This document shows positions 21,121 to 33,764 of a stretch of DNA of 62,000 bases, in pieces; within the stretch, counting starts at the first letter, position 1, and each line of letters begins with the position of its first letter. The notes beneath the pieces are model-generated. The model saw only the letters and a program-made list of their open reading frames with translations, did no database searches and had not been told where the DNA came from. Made by a program: the position numbers and the translations under genes. The stretch is from Diphasiastrum complanatum (lineage: Eukaryota > Streptophyta > Lycopodiopsida > Lycopodiales > Lycopodiaceae). The DNA lies in contig CM055106.1 in NCBI GenBank assembly GCA_029204225.1, positions 12,497,215 through 12,559,214 on the forward strand, in the 5' to 3' direction.

Positions 21121-23714
21121 AAAAATTCACACAAAAAAATGATTTAGTAAAGTGGAAGCATAAAAGAAATTTAAACTGGGTGGTTAAAAAAAATGAAAAA
21201 ATTTAGTATCTGTCAAATACCTTTTTCCTGAGGACTTTTTGCTTGTTCTCTGAGCACTTTCAATTGCTCGCAGATGGTACAAATAGACATTCTAGATTTT
21301 TGAAAATTTTTATCAGACCAAAATCACATGCCATGTGATTGAAATTACATGCCGTGCGATTCAAGACATGTGAAAAACACTTTACAAATAACAAAATAAA
21401 CATGCATAAATGGTGCAAGACCACATATAGTTCAATTACAGAATTAGTCAAATTTCAAGAATATACATAAACTGCATCGCTAAAACACTGACAAATGTAT
21501 CTACCAGAACGATAAATCTAACAACACAAGTATCTATACGTATGGATCAGCCAGTATAGAGTGAAAACACTAGCTAGATCCATCTGACCATCCTCGTCCT
21601 GGCCATCAGATGGGGCTTGCGGTTCCTACACACGCAACAAACATGAATTGGTGTTGTGATAAATGTGGTGGGAGTGAGAGAGACTAGTGAAAGTAAAGAA
21701 GATAAAATCTCTTTGAAATCATACCTCATAAGCAACAGCCCAGTTTATACGCATGCCTTGTCTCTTTAATAACTTGAGTAATGCTTGCGTACTGTGGCCA
21801 TACGCGTATATACTCCTCATGGGTGGGAGACCACCCTATGACAGATTTCTACATAAATTTCACTCTAGAGAGAGGTTACGTAGAGAGAGAATGTAAACCG
21901 GTAACTTCTGGTCGTCGTTTTCCAAGTTTTCGGCCTTGCCCGACGTTTAACTAGTATGGTTAACTTCAGACAATAGTTAGTTTAGCATGAGATGTAATAA
22001 CTTCTCTTCATCACGTTCAGATTCAGATCATGAATGTTGAGCTCATTGTAAAGATAAGCATGCTGAACTAAAACTTTCGTGATAGATTGACCGGCACGTG
22101 ATACTTTAAAATCCATTATCCTGCCTTTCCAAGAGCTTCTATATATGTTATTTGATCTTTTTCTTTTTCGGAATGAGCCTTTTGCAGAGGGATGCATCAA
22201 GATCCATTGATATTTTTGATATATTCTTGGTATCCATTGATCTTCTGCATTTTTTTCATTGCAAATATTGATTGCATCAATGGTTCCTCTTGGTCTCCGA
22301 TTATGTGTAGCCATTAGTCGAAAATACGAGTACGCAAGCTGAGATCGGAGAGAATGTAGAGATTGCGAGGTAAACCTAAGAATGACAAGAAAATGAGAGA
22401 TAGAATGAAGAAAATGAGAGATATACCTATGAATGACAAGAAGTTCCTTAACTACAAGAATTAGTTAACCACAGTTTATGACTATTGACGTCAAATCAAT
22501 CTCGAGTGAACAATGACGGGCATCATAAGAGTATTCGGGCAGTAACTGTGGTCCAATCACAATTGTTTGTTCTGCCCAGCGGGATATTTGAAAATCACGA
22601 AAATTTGGCCGGGAAAGTTAAATACATTAGAGTCCAAATAAAATGAATTTCATTCAATAATGAGTTCAAATAAAAAAATACAAGTTGTATTATATCCCAA
22701 TAATTACAAATATTAAAATTACATGAATAAGAGTAACTTACATGTTGAACATTCTTCAACGTCGCAAAATCTTTGTACATCATGAATATTTCCCATTTTG
22801 TGAAATTGTCTGGAAAGTGAAAATATAGAGAATTTAGAAGTTTCTCAGCATGCACCTCTATAAAATACGTCAACCATGCTTTTGCAGTTAAGGAGTCTGA
22901 AGAAACAATCCGACCTCGAACATGTTGGGATCCCTAAGGTCTGTTTGTTGCGACAGAGAGAAGCGAACGTAGAATCATCGGTGCATGCAACTATGCCTAT
23001 CAGATTCAGACCGACTTTGATTGTTCGAAGTTTGCCCTACTTGATCACAACTTCGAAGTCGCTGGATTGATACAATCGATTCCATAGCCATGCACGAATT
23101 AACTTGGTTTTAGATTTAGCTTTGCAGAAGCATATTAGGTGCGAAAATTAGAGCGACAAATCGACATAGGCTATTAGTCATACGAGACAATTTAACCTAC
23201 GAATAAGTTTATTTGCAAGCAAAAATTGATCTGAACATGAATATAATTAGCATTCAATCACAGTGTGCATGAGCTAGATTACTGGAACATTATTTATTCA
23301 CTCGTGAATTGATACAATCTGAATGCAGTCAAAGTCGCATTCTTTCTGAAACAATACTCTGTAATAATAGAGAGAGAACAAAGCAATTGTGCTCTGGATG
23401 TTCGATTGATCTGCTACAATGTCTAACGTCTCACCGATCAACTGATAAGTTGCTAGATATATACACACGACTAACTAGTTCAAATAGTATATAATTTGTA
23501 CCTTACAATTAAGATTAAGGCACTACGTGTTGTTAAAATTCACCTTCAGACAATATATGATTCTGTTAGAGATTCTATCGAGTCGTGATTTAATGTACTT
23601 GTTGATCCACCGATAGTCGGATTGTGGCTGATTGTTCGAGGATGGTCTGCTCAAATGGCTCAAGGTGGTCGAATTATCGAAGATGGTTCGAGGTGGTCAA
23701 ACTATTGAAGATGG
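21121..23714. other. Intergenic sequence; one unassigned minus-strand ORF
   Basis: An ORF at 21982-22314 (minus, 110 codons, ATG at 22314) has a basic stretch (SFRKRKRSNN) but no family I know. It sits upstream of the DUF7869-like pseudogene in the same direction and could be its separated 5' part. The rest is AT-rich with no recognisable element. TE coding sequence resumes at 23715. Confidence 0.35.
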
Positions 23715-24630
23715 CTAAACAATCGATAGTATGTGATTGTACAAGTATTTACAACAGCTAGTGAATGGATCTAGATTAGTAGAGAGATAGGGATGGAGAG
23801 GATAGAAATCCAACTCACCTCTCTGGATCTTGAACGTGATTTTAAAATTCAAAGTAGCACAAAAATTCTTGTGTGCTTCCTGATTTAACCCTTTTGTAAA
23901 TATATCAGTTGCCATGCACTAGGTTCTGCAAAATTTCAGACTTACCTCCTTGTTGAGTTTTTTGCTCCTGATGTAGTGGTACTTAATCTCGATGTGCTTG
24001 CTCCTAGAATGAAATCTAGGATTGATGGATAATGCAATAGCACTTTGATTGTCACACTGAATAATTGTTGGAGTAGATTGTTTGAGACCAATATCAGGCA
24101 ACAAATTTCTCAAACAAATTGTCTCTTTAGTAGCTTGAGAGGCTGCAATGTATTCTAATTCTGTAGATGACATTGCAAAGGAGGTTTGGTTTCAACTGTT
24201 CCATGATATTGGACCATTATTGAACAAGAAGACAAGTCCAAAAGTTGATCTTCTAGTATAGATATCACATGCCCAATTTACATCTGTATATCTTTGAAGT
24301 GTATGAATATCAGATGAATCAACATCACCATAGCAGATACAAAGGTCAATAGTAGTTCGTACATATTTGATTACTTTGAAAAGAGCTTTTTAATGAATCA
24401 TACCAGGATAAGCCATATGTTGGCTCAAGGAGCTAATGGCGTATGCAAGATCGGGCCTGGTGGAGATCATTGCATACATCAGGGATCCAATAATTGATTG
24501 ATATGGGTATCCCTTCATCTCGGCCTTCTCCTCACTGGTTTGAGGGAATTGCTCCTTAGATAATTTTAGACCTAGATCCATGGGATTATGTACGAACTTG
24601 CAATTCATCACAACTAGAAAACTCTGTAGT
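23715..24630 (-). pseudogene. Copia element K: RNase H and C-terminal pol remnant
   Basis: Coding order on the minus strand: a pre-RNase H block with PMDLGLKLSKEQ, SIIGSLMYAMISTRPDLAYA and LSQHMA (24390-24611); a degraded YTDVNWACDIYTRRS segment (24250-24300); then the RNase H end SSTELEYIAASQATKE, IQCDNQSAIALSINP and RSKHIEIKYHYIR (23919-24173). MATDIFTKGLNQEAHKNF (23850-23910) closes it. These are standard Ty1/copia landmarks. It has stops and frameshifts, and everything upstream of PMDL is missing, replaced at about 24630 by the LTR of element J. Confidence 0.9.
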
Positions 24631-24639
24631 CATACATGC

Positions 24640-25926
24640 GAAGTATCCACGTGACACTTAGTTGATTTTTAGAATTTATATTTGTGTGGAACATCCACGC
24701 ACGGATTGTCCACGCCAAACTATTTTTTAAAACTTCTCCAGCAATGCTACCAGTGCATCTGGTCAACATCATGGAAATTTATATTGGCGTGGATTATCCA
24801 CACGCTAATTATCCACACAAATATAAATTTGAAAATTCTGGCAACAGTTTGGGAGAGAAGTCGGTGGCGGTTATTTGCATGGATAATCCACACATGGACA
24901 GTTAATGCTAACTGCTTCAGTGGATCGAGGCATTCATGAATGTTATCCGCGGATCACCCATGGTAGAGTTATCCACGCGTGGATTTTTTTTTTTAAAAAA
25001 AATTAGTAATTGTTTTGATAAGTGTTTGATAAAATCATTTTTGTAATAGAATACTACAAAATAAATATTTATGCTACTTGTGAAATTTCAGAGTAATGGA
25101 ATCAATTTGATCTACAAATGATCAATAAGAGTGATTGGAAGCTTGGAATCTTGATCTATATCAAAATTAGCATCCAAATCTAGCTTCTACTTGACAATTT
25201 CTATATATCCAGGCAAGAACAACAAAAAATAATGATCCAAAGGCTTCACGCATGTGAAGTACAGCCACTGTATGGCCTGCTAACAAAAAATAAGTTTACT
25301 TAACAAATCCTAAGCATTCATCCACAAAGAACTTGCTTAAGAGAGTGAAAACACCAAGATTGCTCCCAAATCAATGTTTTCCATCATTAGCCTTCAAATG
25401 GATCTCACATGCATGATATACAAAATCTTCATAATCTCTCTCTAAACCATATCCAACACGTGTGAGACAGGTCATAGTGCTTATCCATATCCACTTTGGC
25501 TAAGATTCCACTAATTTGCCACATCATCATTGGTGGTTAGTGTTGACCTTCTAGATTCCTACAATCTAGGAGATAACTCCTACAATTTAGGAGATTTGGC
25601 ATTTGACTCAAATGAAATCTATGTACAATGGATCTAGACTTTATGCTTGACATTTCACATGTGGGAGACCACTCCTACCCATGTGATATAGCATTTTCTA
25701 CCACTAGAATGGTGCCAAGTGGCATAGTACTACTAGACTAGTTTTTGGCCAATTTAACCACTAGTTTCCAAATTAAATGAGATGTACAACCTATATGATC
25801 TATCTAAATGACTTAGGCATAGATTTCACACGTGCGAACAGGCTCCACACATGTCTAATGATGACAGGTACAAGTCATTGAGATATTTACAATATTTGAT
25901 CAAGTTAGCTTTTGCCAATTTTAACA
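24640..25926 (-). repeat. 3' LTR of copia element J (left edge uncertain)
   Basis: The right edge is firm: minus-strand TGTTAAAATTGGCAAAAGC starts at 25926, immediately after the polypurine tract GAGGAGGAG at 25927-25937. The left edge lies somewhere between 24612 and about 24660, where the copia K sequence ends. The LTR includes a long inverted repeat (24673-24829) and several paired CACATGTG/CACGTGTG-like boxes. The opposite LTR was not found, so no target duplication can be read. Confidence 0.6.
24673..24829. repeat. 44-bp inverted repeat inside the LTR of J
   Basis: The left arm at 24673-24716 (AATTTATATTTGTGTGGA...TCCACGCC) is complementary to the right arm at 24786-24829 (GGCGTGGATTATCCACACGC...AAATT), with a 69-base spacer. 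Most arm positions pair. GGATTATCCAC and related units recur near 24880, 24970 and in the D leader (about 58436-58480), so this belongs to the LTR family rather than to one locus. Confidence 0.8.
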
Positions 25927-25940
25927 CTCCTCCTCAAAAC

Positions 25941-28154
25941 TAACTTGATAAAAGCATGATGATATTAAGCTTGACTCCATGGGCCTAATTGGTCTTCAAA
26001 TATGGATCCTTGCTGGTTCAAAGGTGTGAAGATCAGCCAATGAGTTTGACGAAGATCCGAGATCACCATATCCATGATAGTGCCTCCTTGATGTTGACTT
26101 CTTTGATGAACTTGGGAGCTTTGCACCATCCTAGCACCTCCAAATTTGATTCCTTTAAAATTTCATGTAGATGCTTGACCTTGAGTCATTCTCCTTCTTG
26201 ATGTGCATGCTCCTCCTTGATGGAGATCTGAGACCTCCATGTCTCATGATGATCACTACAAACATGATCATACAATGTGCACTTTCTAAGATCATCAATA
26301 TTACTTATGCTAGAAACATAAGTCCAAAAGTCACCACAACTTGGCATGATTTTTCTAATATTGAAATCAAAAAGTATTTCCATCTCAATAAGGCTAACTA
26401 CTTGCTTATGGATATAAGTGTCCACTTTGGATGCTTCACTTATTCTCATAAGAAGTCTACAACTTGCCTCTAAGATTAAAAATTTACAATTTTCAACATT
26501 ATGAATGAACACACCATTCTTGATCTTATTGAAAAACTCAAACATCTTACTTTTGAAATCCAAAAGCTCAATCCAAGTGTATCTAGAGTAATCATCAATA
26601 AAAGATACATACTTAAATGCACCTCCATTAAATACTTGTGAAAAAGAGTGCACATCACTATGAAAGAGATCTGATGACTTAGAAGATCTAGTAGAAGAGT
26701 TTACAAATGGTTGCTTGTGAGCCTTTGAGAGGATACAAGCCTCACAACTCTTTCTGCACTTTGAAAATGCTTTTGGAAGGCAAGTTCAAGCTCCTTTGTG
26801 CATAGGATCTCCATAGATTTGAAGTTGGGGTGGCTCAACCTCTTATGCCAAAGCTCCACTTGTGTAAGCTCCTCCTTAGCCATGTTCACACTTCCAAGAA
26901 ACACATTAGCATCAAGCTTAAATAGCCTCCCTTGCTTGAATCCCTTTACAATGCAAGTGTCATTTATCATAATAGAGCAAACACCTTGCTTTAAATGGAC
27001 ATCTAAACCACTATCCATTAGTTGTCCAACACTTAGCAAGCTCTTAGTAAGATTAGCAACATAGAGTATATTTTCTAGATCCATCTTCTAGAGGATCCAA
27101 GACTTAAAGAGATTGTTCCCACTCCATCTATTCTACATTCTTGATCACTTGCTGTTAGAATAGACTTTTTACAACCTACAAAAGGTACAAGAGTTGAGAA
27201 GAAATCCTCTTGGAATGTCATGTGGGAACTAGCCCCACTATCAATCCACCATGTGTCATTGGAGTAGCTCTTGCTTGTTGGTGTAGATGCCCTCAAGGAT
27301 GAATCAACTTCATCCTCATAGTCCTCCTCCTCCTCAATGGTAAGGTTGCCTTGCTTGCTCTCACTTTGTGCATTCTTCTTTTTGTAGCACTCGGATGCAA
27401 AGTGCCCCTTCTTCCAGAAAAGAAGCACTTTTGTTTGGCTTTGTCTTTCTTCTTTCCTTTAGAGCTTGATGCTTCATCATCACTGTCAGCCTCCATGCTT
27501 TGGATATTCTTCTTGGACTTCATTTTGCCTTTGCTTGAGAAGTGACCTTCTCATCTCCATCATGTAGATTCAAGGAACCAATCCTTTGTCTCACATGTAG
27601 GGTCCTACTCTCCTCAGCCACAAGCACACTATGGTGCTTTTCAATAGAAGGTAAGGAATCTTGTATGGCAAAACTTTGTAATAGATTGGAGAACTCATCT
27701 TCAGAACCATTTAGTATGATTGCACAAGCTCATCATCATAAATTTATTCACTAATGATGGAAAGTTCTTTATTGAGAGATTTGATCCTCAAGCCATACTC
27801 TTGAGCACCCTCTTCACTACCTCTAATGCTTTGTAGAACTTGCTTTAAGCATAACCACTCTAGAGATATTTTTGGATTCATAAATCCCTTTCAAGGAGTC
27901 CCAAGCCTCCTTGGCCAAGGTACATGAAGCAACTTCTTTAAGGAGTTCATTACTAACATTCATTTTAGACAATGCAATGCTAGTCTAGCTCTCTTTTTGT
28001 ACCTAGGCTAGATATTGTCCTCCTTGAGGCTCCTAACAAGATCATACATATCTTGGACCACTAGAAGTGACTCCATTCCTACTTTCCAAATTGAATAGTT
28101 ACTGGAATTCAACCTTTCACTAGCTTCAAGAAGATAGGCTCCAATTGAACCCAT
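25941..28154 (-). pseudogene. Copia element J: gag, protease and partial integrase, then a non-pol tail
   Basis: Gag begins at the ATG at 28154 and aligns with element C (LNSSNYSIWKV near 28110), with many stops. The zinc knuckle (KKGHFASECYKKK, 27380-27428) and protease (WWIDSGASSHMT near 27225) follow. Next are the pre-integrase block (LWHKRLSHPNFKSME near 26860) and integrase start (FIDDYSRYTWIELL near 26600). The integrase stops at about 26470, before the second catalytic Asp. There is no RT or RNase H. The remaining 530 bp up to the polypurine tract read as SEASKVDTYIHK, DFWTYVSSISNIDDLRKC and similar, with no match to pol. Proteolytic residues are present, but the frame is broken repeatedly. 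Confidence 0.85.
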
Positions 28155-28553
28155 TTTTACTAGTAACAAGTATTACAATGTACTTGTTACTACTAAACTC
28201 TCCCTTCTCTCTTTCTCAGAATTTAGCCACAAGGATACTCACTTGAATCTCACAAAACTCAAGAAGTAAGATCTATAATGATCTTAAACTCAAAAAGACT
28301 TGGGAAATAAAATTTTACACACACGGATTTAGTCACTCTCTTAAACTAAAAATATAAGTCTCTTTCAGTCATCTAACACCATTTCACATCGAATCTACAA
28401 TAAGATCAATGGATTTTTACAAAGCAAATCACTAGTTTTACTCTCACAACTTTGTTTGAAGCACAAATATGGACAAATCACATAGATATGTTGAAAGTAC
28501 ATTTACGACAGCCTCTCACACATGTGGGAAGTACACTTGAACTTTACACACTC
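28155..28553 (-). other. Leader of element J; 5' LTR not found
   Basis: Between the gag start and the LTR of element F lie about 400 bp without a priming site or LTR edge that I can identify. The 5' LTR of J seems to be deleted or was removed where J meets F. Confidence 0.4.
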
Positions 28554-29749
28554 TGTCGTACTATACCAACAGGGTTAATATAGATTTTATAGTAAATAAT
28601 GTCGTTCCCACACAGGACAACATTAGAAAGTTATGTTTTTGGTACAATTATGGCAAGTGGTTTCGAGTGTTATTCTAGTTCTTGATAGACATCAAAAAGT
28701 AACTAGTATTACTTATATTTGGGATGGGTAATGTTAGTAAATTCAGAACAACAATCTGGCCTCTATCGAATTGGATGAAGCGCGTTCTACAGATGAGATG
28801 TTATCAGAGTAGTACAGCGGTACTACACTCTGGCTGATTAAGGTGTCAACAAAGAATCGAGAATTGTTCGATGTATTCGCGACTGTGCAGACAATTAATT
28901 AATCACGTTCGTAAACTATTTGTTTCTAGACAGAAGTTCTAAACAACTAAAGTCCAACTTAATGGTTAAAGAACACGAAGAGTTTTAGAATATGTTAGAA
29001 ACTTATGTCAATGCCAATCAGGAAGACAGATCAGAGACTTAATTCTTCTGACAAGGACTGTCATCTCATATGTATACATACAGCTTCATTCAATGATCGT
29101 GCTAGACTGTACCAAAGACAGTCGTTATTCGAGTGCCGAAAAGAAAGTATTTGCAACAGAAAGACAGTTCTTTAGAGCATCCTTTACGAAAACACAGCAA
29201 AGGACTGTAATGTACTAGAGCGTATGTCTGATCAGAGAGTAGTTCATGAAATGCGTTAGAGATTGTTAGCAGACTCAAGATCACTCACACTCAGCAGTGC
29301 GGAGAACAGAGATAAGAGAGAGTAACTCACAGAACTCTATTCACTTCTTCAATCTCTTACATAAGCATAAACTCTTCTCTCTCGATGATCGAGACTGAAG
29401 TGTGAGATCAATACATGTTCTACGGGGGGAACAAACACACCTCTAAAACAACAGGTGCATCGCTCCCGCAAAAGGGTCTAGTTAACGATTAGACTGAAAA
29501 TACGTTCACCTATACCATAGGAGGTATACTTAACTATGATTAAAGTTACTCTAGTTTATCATGTCTTTTCGTATCTAGTCGTTTCGTATGGCGACCTAGT
29601 AAAGGTTGTCCAAGACAATGTCTTTTCCTTTTAAAGGTCTTGCCCTTAATTACAAGGCAAGTACTTAGAAGATATATTCCCGAAAAATGACTTAGGCCTC
29701 TTCATGATTTATACTTAACCAGCTCATATGTTCATTTTCGAGTATATCA
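28554..29749 (-). repeat. 3' LTR of gypsy element F (1196 bp)
   Basis: Plus-strand ends are TGTCGTACTATACC at the left and CGAGTATATCA at the right, so the minus strand has TGATATACTCG...GACA. It aligns along its whole length with the 5' LTR of element E (56538-57981), with many substitutions, and its left part with 50606-50925. Orientation, and the ORFs lying to its right, make it the 3' LTR of F. At the point where E's LTR has the huge CT repeat, this copy has only CTTCTCTCTC (about 29371). Confidence 0.85.
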
Positions 29750-30106
29750 TGCCATATTTATGTTAATATTCAATATTTAACATTTTTGTGGCATCGCATA
29801 TCTCCTTCCTCAAATGTGAAATGTCCTCGTGAACATATCATCTTTATTTTGAGGAGTATTCGAGAAACATTCTTGTTCGTCAAATTTACGTTGAGGCGAA
29901 AAGATATTTCTTCGGGTATTTTGTCCTTTAGATATTTTTTCATCTTAGAGAATATGTGTCTTGCTCTTTCTTTTAATTGAATAGGTTGTTTTGATTTGAT
30001 CTTTGAATTGCTGATGAAAACTGAAATCAAACTTCAAAACATCTTTAAGCTTCAAAAATTCAGCATCCCATAGAAACATCACCACGACAAAGACACGAAT
30101 GAATAT

Positions 30107-32860
30107 TCAGGAATGATTCAGTTCTTCATATAACTTCTGAACAAGCTCCAAGTTCTGTTGAGCTTCGATCAAGAGCAAGTCTTCTTTCAATTTGGTATTG
30201 CGGCCAACTGGTAAGTTGCCAAATTCTTCTAACTTAATCGAGAGTAATGTTCCATCGAACAGCTCCTGGGTTAAATTGGTATCTTCATCTGAATCACTTC
30301 GTAGAGTGATTTCTTTATAGTAACGAGCTGAATATCTAATAAAATTGCTTATAACATAAAGATTTTGAACAAAAAATAATGTCTTCGCCGCAAAGGTACC
30401 AAACTGCCAAAATGTATATGTACAGAAGTGCTTATAATGAAATGACTTCCTTCTATCTTGTAAATTATGGCAAATCTCCGCAAAATATTCTGCAAGGTTT
30501 CGCTCCCAATCCACATATAGACTGAATAATATTCTGCAAGGTTTCGCTCCCAATCCACATATAGACTGAATAATTCCGGATAAGACATATTGATACTAAT
30601 CAACAGACCTGCATCATCGAATGCGCCTAAATCCGCAATAGCTTGTGGTTTGTACAACTGAAACTGGGCTTTCAAAAATGTCACTTATTATCTTCGTTTT
30701 GCAAAAATTGAAGTTCTTTGATACAGATATATTCATGACCATACATAGCCGAAGAGCCTATGTATAACTCTGCCGATCCGAAAGGTACGACCTGGAATTT
30801 ACCCTGGATTATGCCCCAGCAGAGACATCCTTTCTGCTCAATAGTGAGCTGGGCCCATAACTAGAGAAAGTCGTCCTTCTCTCACAGTTGCTTCCAGTCG
30901 TTGAAGGTGATGCCTACTGCGCCTGGTAGCATCATGTAATCCACACGCCATTGCAACTCAATATTAAAAGCATGTGGACACCATTTCCAGAAGCGATCAG
31001 CAAATGCACGGAATCTGTCAGCACATACCTTCAACTGATTTTGCCACATTCGCTTTGGTTGTGTAGATGTATTTGCCAAATCCTGAGTTTGCAACTCAGC
31101 AACCAGCTTCTGATCTTCCATTTGTTGCTTTTGGTTTGACAACTCCTGTTTGAGCTGGTCAATCCTCATGACAGCCTCCAAGAATTTTGGATGGTCTGAG
31201 GCTCCAGTGCAAGCAGGCACAGCTTGGAGTTGCTGTGTAAGTTCATCAATTTGCAACAGGGCCTGAAGATAGTCATCCTGTGCATCGAGCCCGCTACAAG
31301 ATGGGGTGGCATCACTGGAGAGCTCCGTCAGCTCCGCCAACTCAAACTCGACGAGAGCCTTCGCATCCTTGAGCGGTTGTAAGAACTCGACTCGAAAATT
31401 TTTGAGGATCTGGCCTTGGAGCTAGTTTAGCTTTGTGAGATCGATAGTGATTGACTTTGCAGTGGTGCTTAGGGACAAAGCAGCTTCTGCCTTTAATCTT
31501 GTCATTCGCTCCTCTTGTAGATGTTTTTGGAGCGCGACATTATGTTGATTTGCAGCCAAAAGTTGCTTCTTCAAAGAATCGTTTTGAGTCTGAAAATTGT
31601 CAGACTTGGCCTGATTCGTCTTATTGGTTTGCTTCAAAGAATCAGCTTCCTTTATTAAAGTTTGAATCTATTTTTTGAGAGAACGATGTTGTTCCATCAT
31701 CTTCGTGTTGTCTGGTTTGAGCGAATCGATCTTCTCGAAGAACTCCTTCAGAGAGTCAAGTGATTTCCTCTCTGAGGTAATAAGCTGCATTGTGAGTTGA
31801 CGGTGGTACTTGTCAAACTCATATACTTCAGCCATAAGGCTCTTGGCTTTCTCTGTCATGGATCGAAACCATTGGGGCTGGTCGTCTAGTTCTTCATCAT
31901 CTGTCACAGATCTCCCAATGTTGCCTTCAACAGCTATGCGTCCCTTGTCTGATGTATCGGACTGGGTTGCGTCATCCTCAGAGGTGGATGCGCTCGACTG
32001 CATCTGAGATGTGGAAGCAGATGCTGGCTTTGAAGAATCCACAGCAGCAGCAGTTGCTCCATCAGTATTTGTTGCCCCCTGCTAGAACCGCATCGGACTG
32101 AGATGGTGCAGCGTCAATGTCCATAGCAGTGGTAGCTGCTACTTCAACTGTTGGTGCAGCATCTTGTGTATCCGGGATAGGAACAGAAAGGATGCTGGAA
32201 AGATCTATTGGCTTGGGAACCAACAACCTTCCTATCAACATGGTTTTCTCTTGATCATTCAATATGTCAAAATGAGCGCAGAGTCGAGATACATGGGCTC
32301 CAACTCCAGAAAACTTTTGGTGCTTAATCCAGCGCAAAAAGGCTTTGTATGTGATAACATCAAAGCACACTGGATTACCCGCAAGAGCATCTAATATATA
32401 CCCAAAATTCTGAACTGAAATGGTGGCATCCGCATCCATCAAAAAGATTGCTTGGTTTGCATATTTACAAAACAACTTGAATGTTGTATCTCGGATCATA
32501 GAGATTTTGTACCCCTTCATGGGTACAAAACAGTTGCTTAAGAAGTAGGCAGTTTCATCCACCGAATCTTTGTTAGTTGAAAGCAGCTTCCCATCCAAAG
32601 GTAATCCGAGAGCTGTGCAAAATAGGTCTTCAGTGATAGTTGAAGAATTTGCCTCGTACGTGAACTTTGAAGTCCACCTCCGAAATTGAATGGATGGAGT
32701 TCACGAATTCAGTACTGACTTCAGAGAGGATGATGGAGGGGTCCACTTTTAAATCACCCAACCTGCATTGATCCAAAAAGGACTAGATGGATGCCACGCG
32801 GATTCCTGCGCGTGATTTCCAAATGATATTAGAGCTTGAACCTGATCCAGAAGCCATTGT
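30107..32860 (-). pseudogene. Extra (non-pol) ORF of gypsy element F: coiled-coil protein with a conserved C-terminal domain
   Basis: Coding order on the minus strand: a start near 32858 (MASGSGSSSNIIWKSRAG), a globular region (FLMDADATISVQNFGYILDA, WIKHQKFSGVGAHVSRLCAH; 32062-32598), a Ser/Thr-Asp linker (ASTSEDDATQSDTSDKG), long heptad-rich stretches (31422-32042 and 30882-31340), then a domain at 30107-30684. This last domain (INMSYPELFSLYVDWERN, CTYTFWQFGTFAAK, QELFDGTLLSI) is also present in element E at 51125-51690. About 900 residues in all, with some stops, frame changes and a 46-base local duplication near 30500. It sits between integrase and 3' LTR, where env-like or additional ORFs occur in Tat and Athila gypsy lineages. 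I recognise no known family, and no signal peptide or membrane segment is visible. Confidence 0.65.
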
Positions 32861-33064
32861 TCGAATGTTGAACGATAGCTTCATAGATCGCAATAGTTCG
32901 CAAAAGAGTGCTTTGGTCGCAAAGAGTGACCGCAGGAAAGCATAAACTTCACAGGTAGAAAGTGTAAAGAAGAAAAATGGAAAATAACTCTGACAAGCAA
33001 TAGCGGTGTGGAAGGAATGATGATGTGGCATGGTGACTTGACATCTGTCACTTCCATTTATGGA

Positions 33065-33069
33065 GGACG
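33065..33069. repeat. Left target-site duplication of element C (GGACG; right copy GGATG at 39229-39233)
   Basis: Five bases flank each LTR with one mismatch. The surrounding sequence on both sides belongs to element F, between its integrase end and its extra ORF. Confidence 0.75.
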
Positions 33070-33751
33070 TGTTAAAAATTCACAATTCTAGCTTGACTAG
33101 TTTTGGTCATATGACTTGTAAATAGTTAGATGGTCATGATGTGGCTTGTCACACGTGCCAAATAGCATAGGATTCCATTCATAAGGATGTTCTCAAGTAG
33201 ACCTAAGTGTTAGAACCTTTGGAATGAGTCCAAATTATGCTTAGATACAAGGGAGAAAAAATAGGAGCTATTTTTGGTAATTTTTGCATTGTTGAGGGAT
33301 CTCCAAGATTCCAACCCTAACTTGGTAGGGATGAAAGATCCACCAAAATTAGCATTAGGGATAGGTTTAGGGCTACTCATACCTGTCCAAATCCGTGATG
33401 GATCATGTATATATAGGTGATGATATCTCACCAAAATCAATCAAGCAATTTCATGTTTTTTCTCTCATAATGGTGCAATTGCTCTCTATGTTCATAATTG
33501 TTTGAGTACTTGTGATTACTAATGATTATAGGATTGAATGTAGGTCTGGTGTACAGTACTCAGACTGTGGGAGGCCGTACTTTCACACGTGTGAAGCCTT
33601 CTTCAAGGATTTGGGCCATTTAGTGAGGTTCAAGCATAGATTTTTGATGGATTTTGATGGTTCAACTTGTGCTAATCTTATGAAATCATAATCTATTGTT
33701 TCCCTCATCATTTCAAGTGTTTTAGAATCCTTATTTGCTGTAATTTTTACA
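33070..33751 (+). repeat. 5' LTR of element C (682 bp)
   Basis: TGTTAAAAATTCACAATTC to TAATTTTTACA. It carries CATGTATATATAGGTGA near 33402, a likely TATA region for element transcription. A CACACGTG box lies near 33150, and TTTCACACGTGTGAAGCC near 33570 is a short palindrome. The antisense ORF at 33210-33440 recurs unchanged in the other LTR and simply reflects LTR identity. Confidence 0.95.
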
Positions 33752-33764
33752 TGGTATCAGAGCC
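33752..33764 (+). promoter_or_regulatory. Primer binding site of element C
   Basis: TGGTATCAGAGCC starts directly after the LTR, complementary to the 3' end of initiator tRNA-Met. It is followed by an untranslated leader of about 800 nt before the gag start. Confidence 0.93.

Noticed and set aside
24780-24980. TTATCCACA-like words resembling DnaA boxes, as if a replication origin
   Set aside because: The context is a plant retrotransposon LTR, and the words are arms of an inverted repeat. No bacterial genes are near.
33210-33440. 76-codon antisense ORF repeated at 38687-38917, as if a conserved gene pair
   Set aside because: Both lie in the identical LTRs of element C, so the conservation only reflects LTR identity.
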